Shown here: positions 4,880-5,319 of the stretch, piece after piece
Layout: each line of letters starts with the position of its first letter
Numbering within the stretch: position 1 is the first letter of the stretch
Origin: an uncultured Brevundimonas sp.
Lineage (GTDB): Bacteria > Pseudomonadota > Alphaproteobacteria > Caulobacterales > Caulobacteraceae
Direction of reading: 5' to 3'
DNA: 5,319 nucleotides
Assembly (NCBI GenBank): GCA_946481405.1
Contig: CAMLNY010000135.1
Span: 1 to 5,319, forward strand
Position numbers and translations under genes: made by a program
Notes under the pieces: model-generated
Databases searched by the model: none
Told to the model about the DNA's origin: nothing
Seen by the model: only the letters and a program-made list of their open reading frames with translations

Positions 4880-4907
4880 AGGTGGGATGCCGAAGTGCGA
4901 CGTCAAG
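4880..4907 (-). promoter_or_regulatory. Candidate RpoH (heat-shock sigma) promoter of hsp20
   Basis: On the minus strand CTTGAC (4907-4902) is followed after 15 bases by CCCACCT (4886-4880). The sigma-32-type consensus as I recall it is CTTGAA, about 13-17 bases, then CCCATNT; the match is five of six and six of seven. Transcription would start near 4873, giving a leader of about 127 bases that holds all the hairpins described for it. This length is plausible for a ROSE leader. Confidence 0.45.
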
Positions 4908-4934
4908 GGCCGGACGGTTGCGGGATCGTCACTT

Positions 4935-4959
4935 GCCCATGGGCGGCCGGTCCTTAAGG
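4935..4959. promoter_or_regulatory. Two close perfect palindromes upstream of the methyltransferase-like gene
   Basis: GCCCATGGGC (4935-4944) and CCTTAAGG (4952-4959) are both exact palindromes with centres 16 bases apart, 35-50 bases before the start codon at 4994. They fall where a promoter or operator of the rightward gene should be, but I find no convincing -35/-10 pair around them. Chance is possible for short palindromes. Confidence 0.2.
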
Positions 4960-4993
4960 TGCCGCGACCTCGTTTATCGTACCGGAGTAGACC

Positions 4994-5319
4994 ATGCGTG
5001 CGATCCGTCTCGCCCTCGTCACGACCCTCGCTCTCGCCTCGGCCGGGGCAGCTTTGGCCCAGTCCATGCCGGCCTCCGGCGAGACCCCGGCCCAGCGCGC
5101 CGCGCGCCGCGAGGCCATGCCGCCGCCCGTGCTGGAAGAGGATGCGGCCCTGGAGGCCGCCGTCGCCTCCGAGACCCGTCCGGCCGCCGACCGGGCGCGC
5201 GACGTCTACCGCCATCCTTATGAGACTCTCACGTTCTGGGGCCTGACGCCCGGATCGACGGTGGTGGAGATTGAGCCTGGCCGCGGCGGCTGGTGGAGCG
5301 CCATCCTGCAGCCCTATGC
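4994..5319 (+). CDS. Exported methyltransferase-like protein (COG4798 type), 5' part
   Basis: The reading frame is open to the right edge, giving 108 complete codons. It starts MRAIRLALVTTLALASAGAA followed by LAQ: positive residues, a hydrophobic core and an A20-L-A22 site, so a signal peptide with cleavage likely after Ala22. A Pro/Ala/Glu-rich stretch (24-60) leads to RARDVYRHPYETLTFWGLTP (67-86) and VVEIEPGRGGWW (90-101). That last stretch matches methyltransferase motif I as found in the predicted methyltransferases of COG4798, where I recall the form VVEIWPGGGWY. The SAM-binding loop is therefore present, while the rest of the domain lies outside the window. GGAG at 4984-4987, six bases before the ATG, supports this start. 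Substrate unknown. The gene is divergent from hsp20 across a 247-base intergenic region. Confidence 0.82.
   Translation, partial: MRAIRLALVTTLALASAGAALAQSMPASGETPAQRAARREAMPPPVLEEDAALEAAVASETRPAADRARDVYRHPYETLTFWGLTPGSTVVEIEPGRGGWWSAILQPY

Noticed and set aside
4480..5223. Rightward open frame (247 codons) across the hsp20 opposite strand and the intergenic region
   Set aside because: It is antisense to the well-supported Hsp20 gene, then turns Arg/Pro-rich out of frame with the exported protein, as expected for a shadow frame.

Overview
The window looks like chromosomal DNA of a high-GC alphaproteobacterium, most probably of the Caulobacterales (Caulobacter/Brevundimonas type). This is inferred from the G/C-rich third codon positions, the Caulobacter-like promoter elements, the alphaproteobacterial form of the phosphomannomutase N-terminus and the IbpA-type Hsp20. 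No phage, IS, CRISPR, tRNA or rRNA signal is visible. The arrangement is ordinary housekeeping DNA around an unusual pair of repeat-protein genes.

Left part (1-290): the first 38 codons of a phosphomannomutase/phosphoglucomutase gene run leftward off the window. A 175-base divergent intergenic region separates it from the rightward genes. It carries a good promoter for the mutase gene whose -10 element lies inside a perfect 7+7 palindrome, and a weaker promoter for gpmA.

Central part (291-4224), all rightward: gpmA (cofactor-dependent phosphoglycerate mutase) overlaps by ATGA with a 206-residue RibD-like zinc deaminase. The reductase half of that deaminase appears to have been cut down to two fragments. 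After 78 bases come two paralogous pentapeptide-repeat genes of 423 and 418 residues, which also overlap by ATGA. Each of the two proteins looks like an internal tandem duplication (cap motif plus right-handed beta-helix, twice), so the locus holds four related modules. The two are probably translated together and may pair as proteins. Their target is unknown.

Right part (4225-5319): a perfect rho-independent terminator ends the leftward hsp20 gene. The hsp20 leader has the hallmarks of a ROSE-type RNA thermometer: a UUGCU motif pairs with the Shine-Dalgarno sequence across a bulged G, with further hairpins upstream and a candidate RpoH (sigma-32-type) promoter. Divergent from hsp20, and running off the right edge, is the 5' part of an exported protein with a COG4798-like methyltransferase start.

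The most notable items are the ROSE-like thermometer, the eroded RibD paralogue, the four-module pentapeptide-repeat pair, the oddly built start region of the first repeat gene, and a SAM-methyltransferase-like protein carrying a signal peptide.
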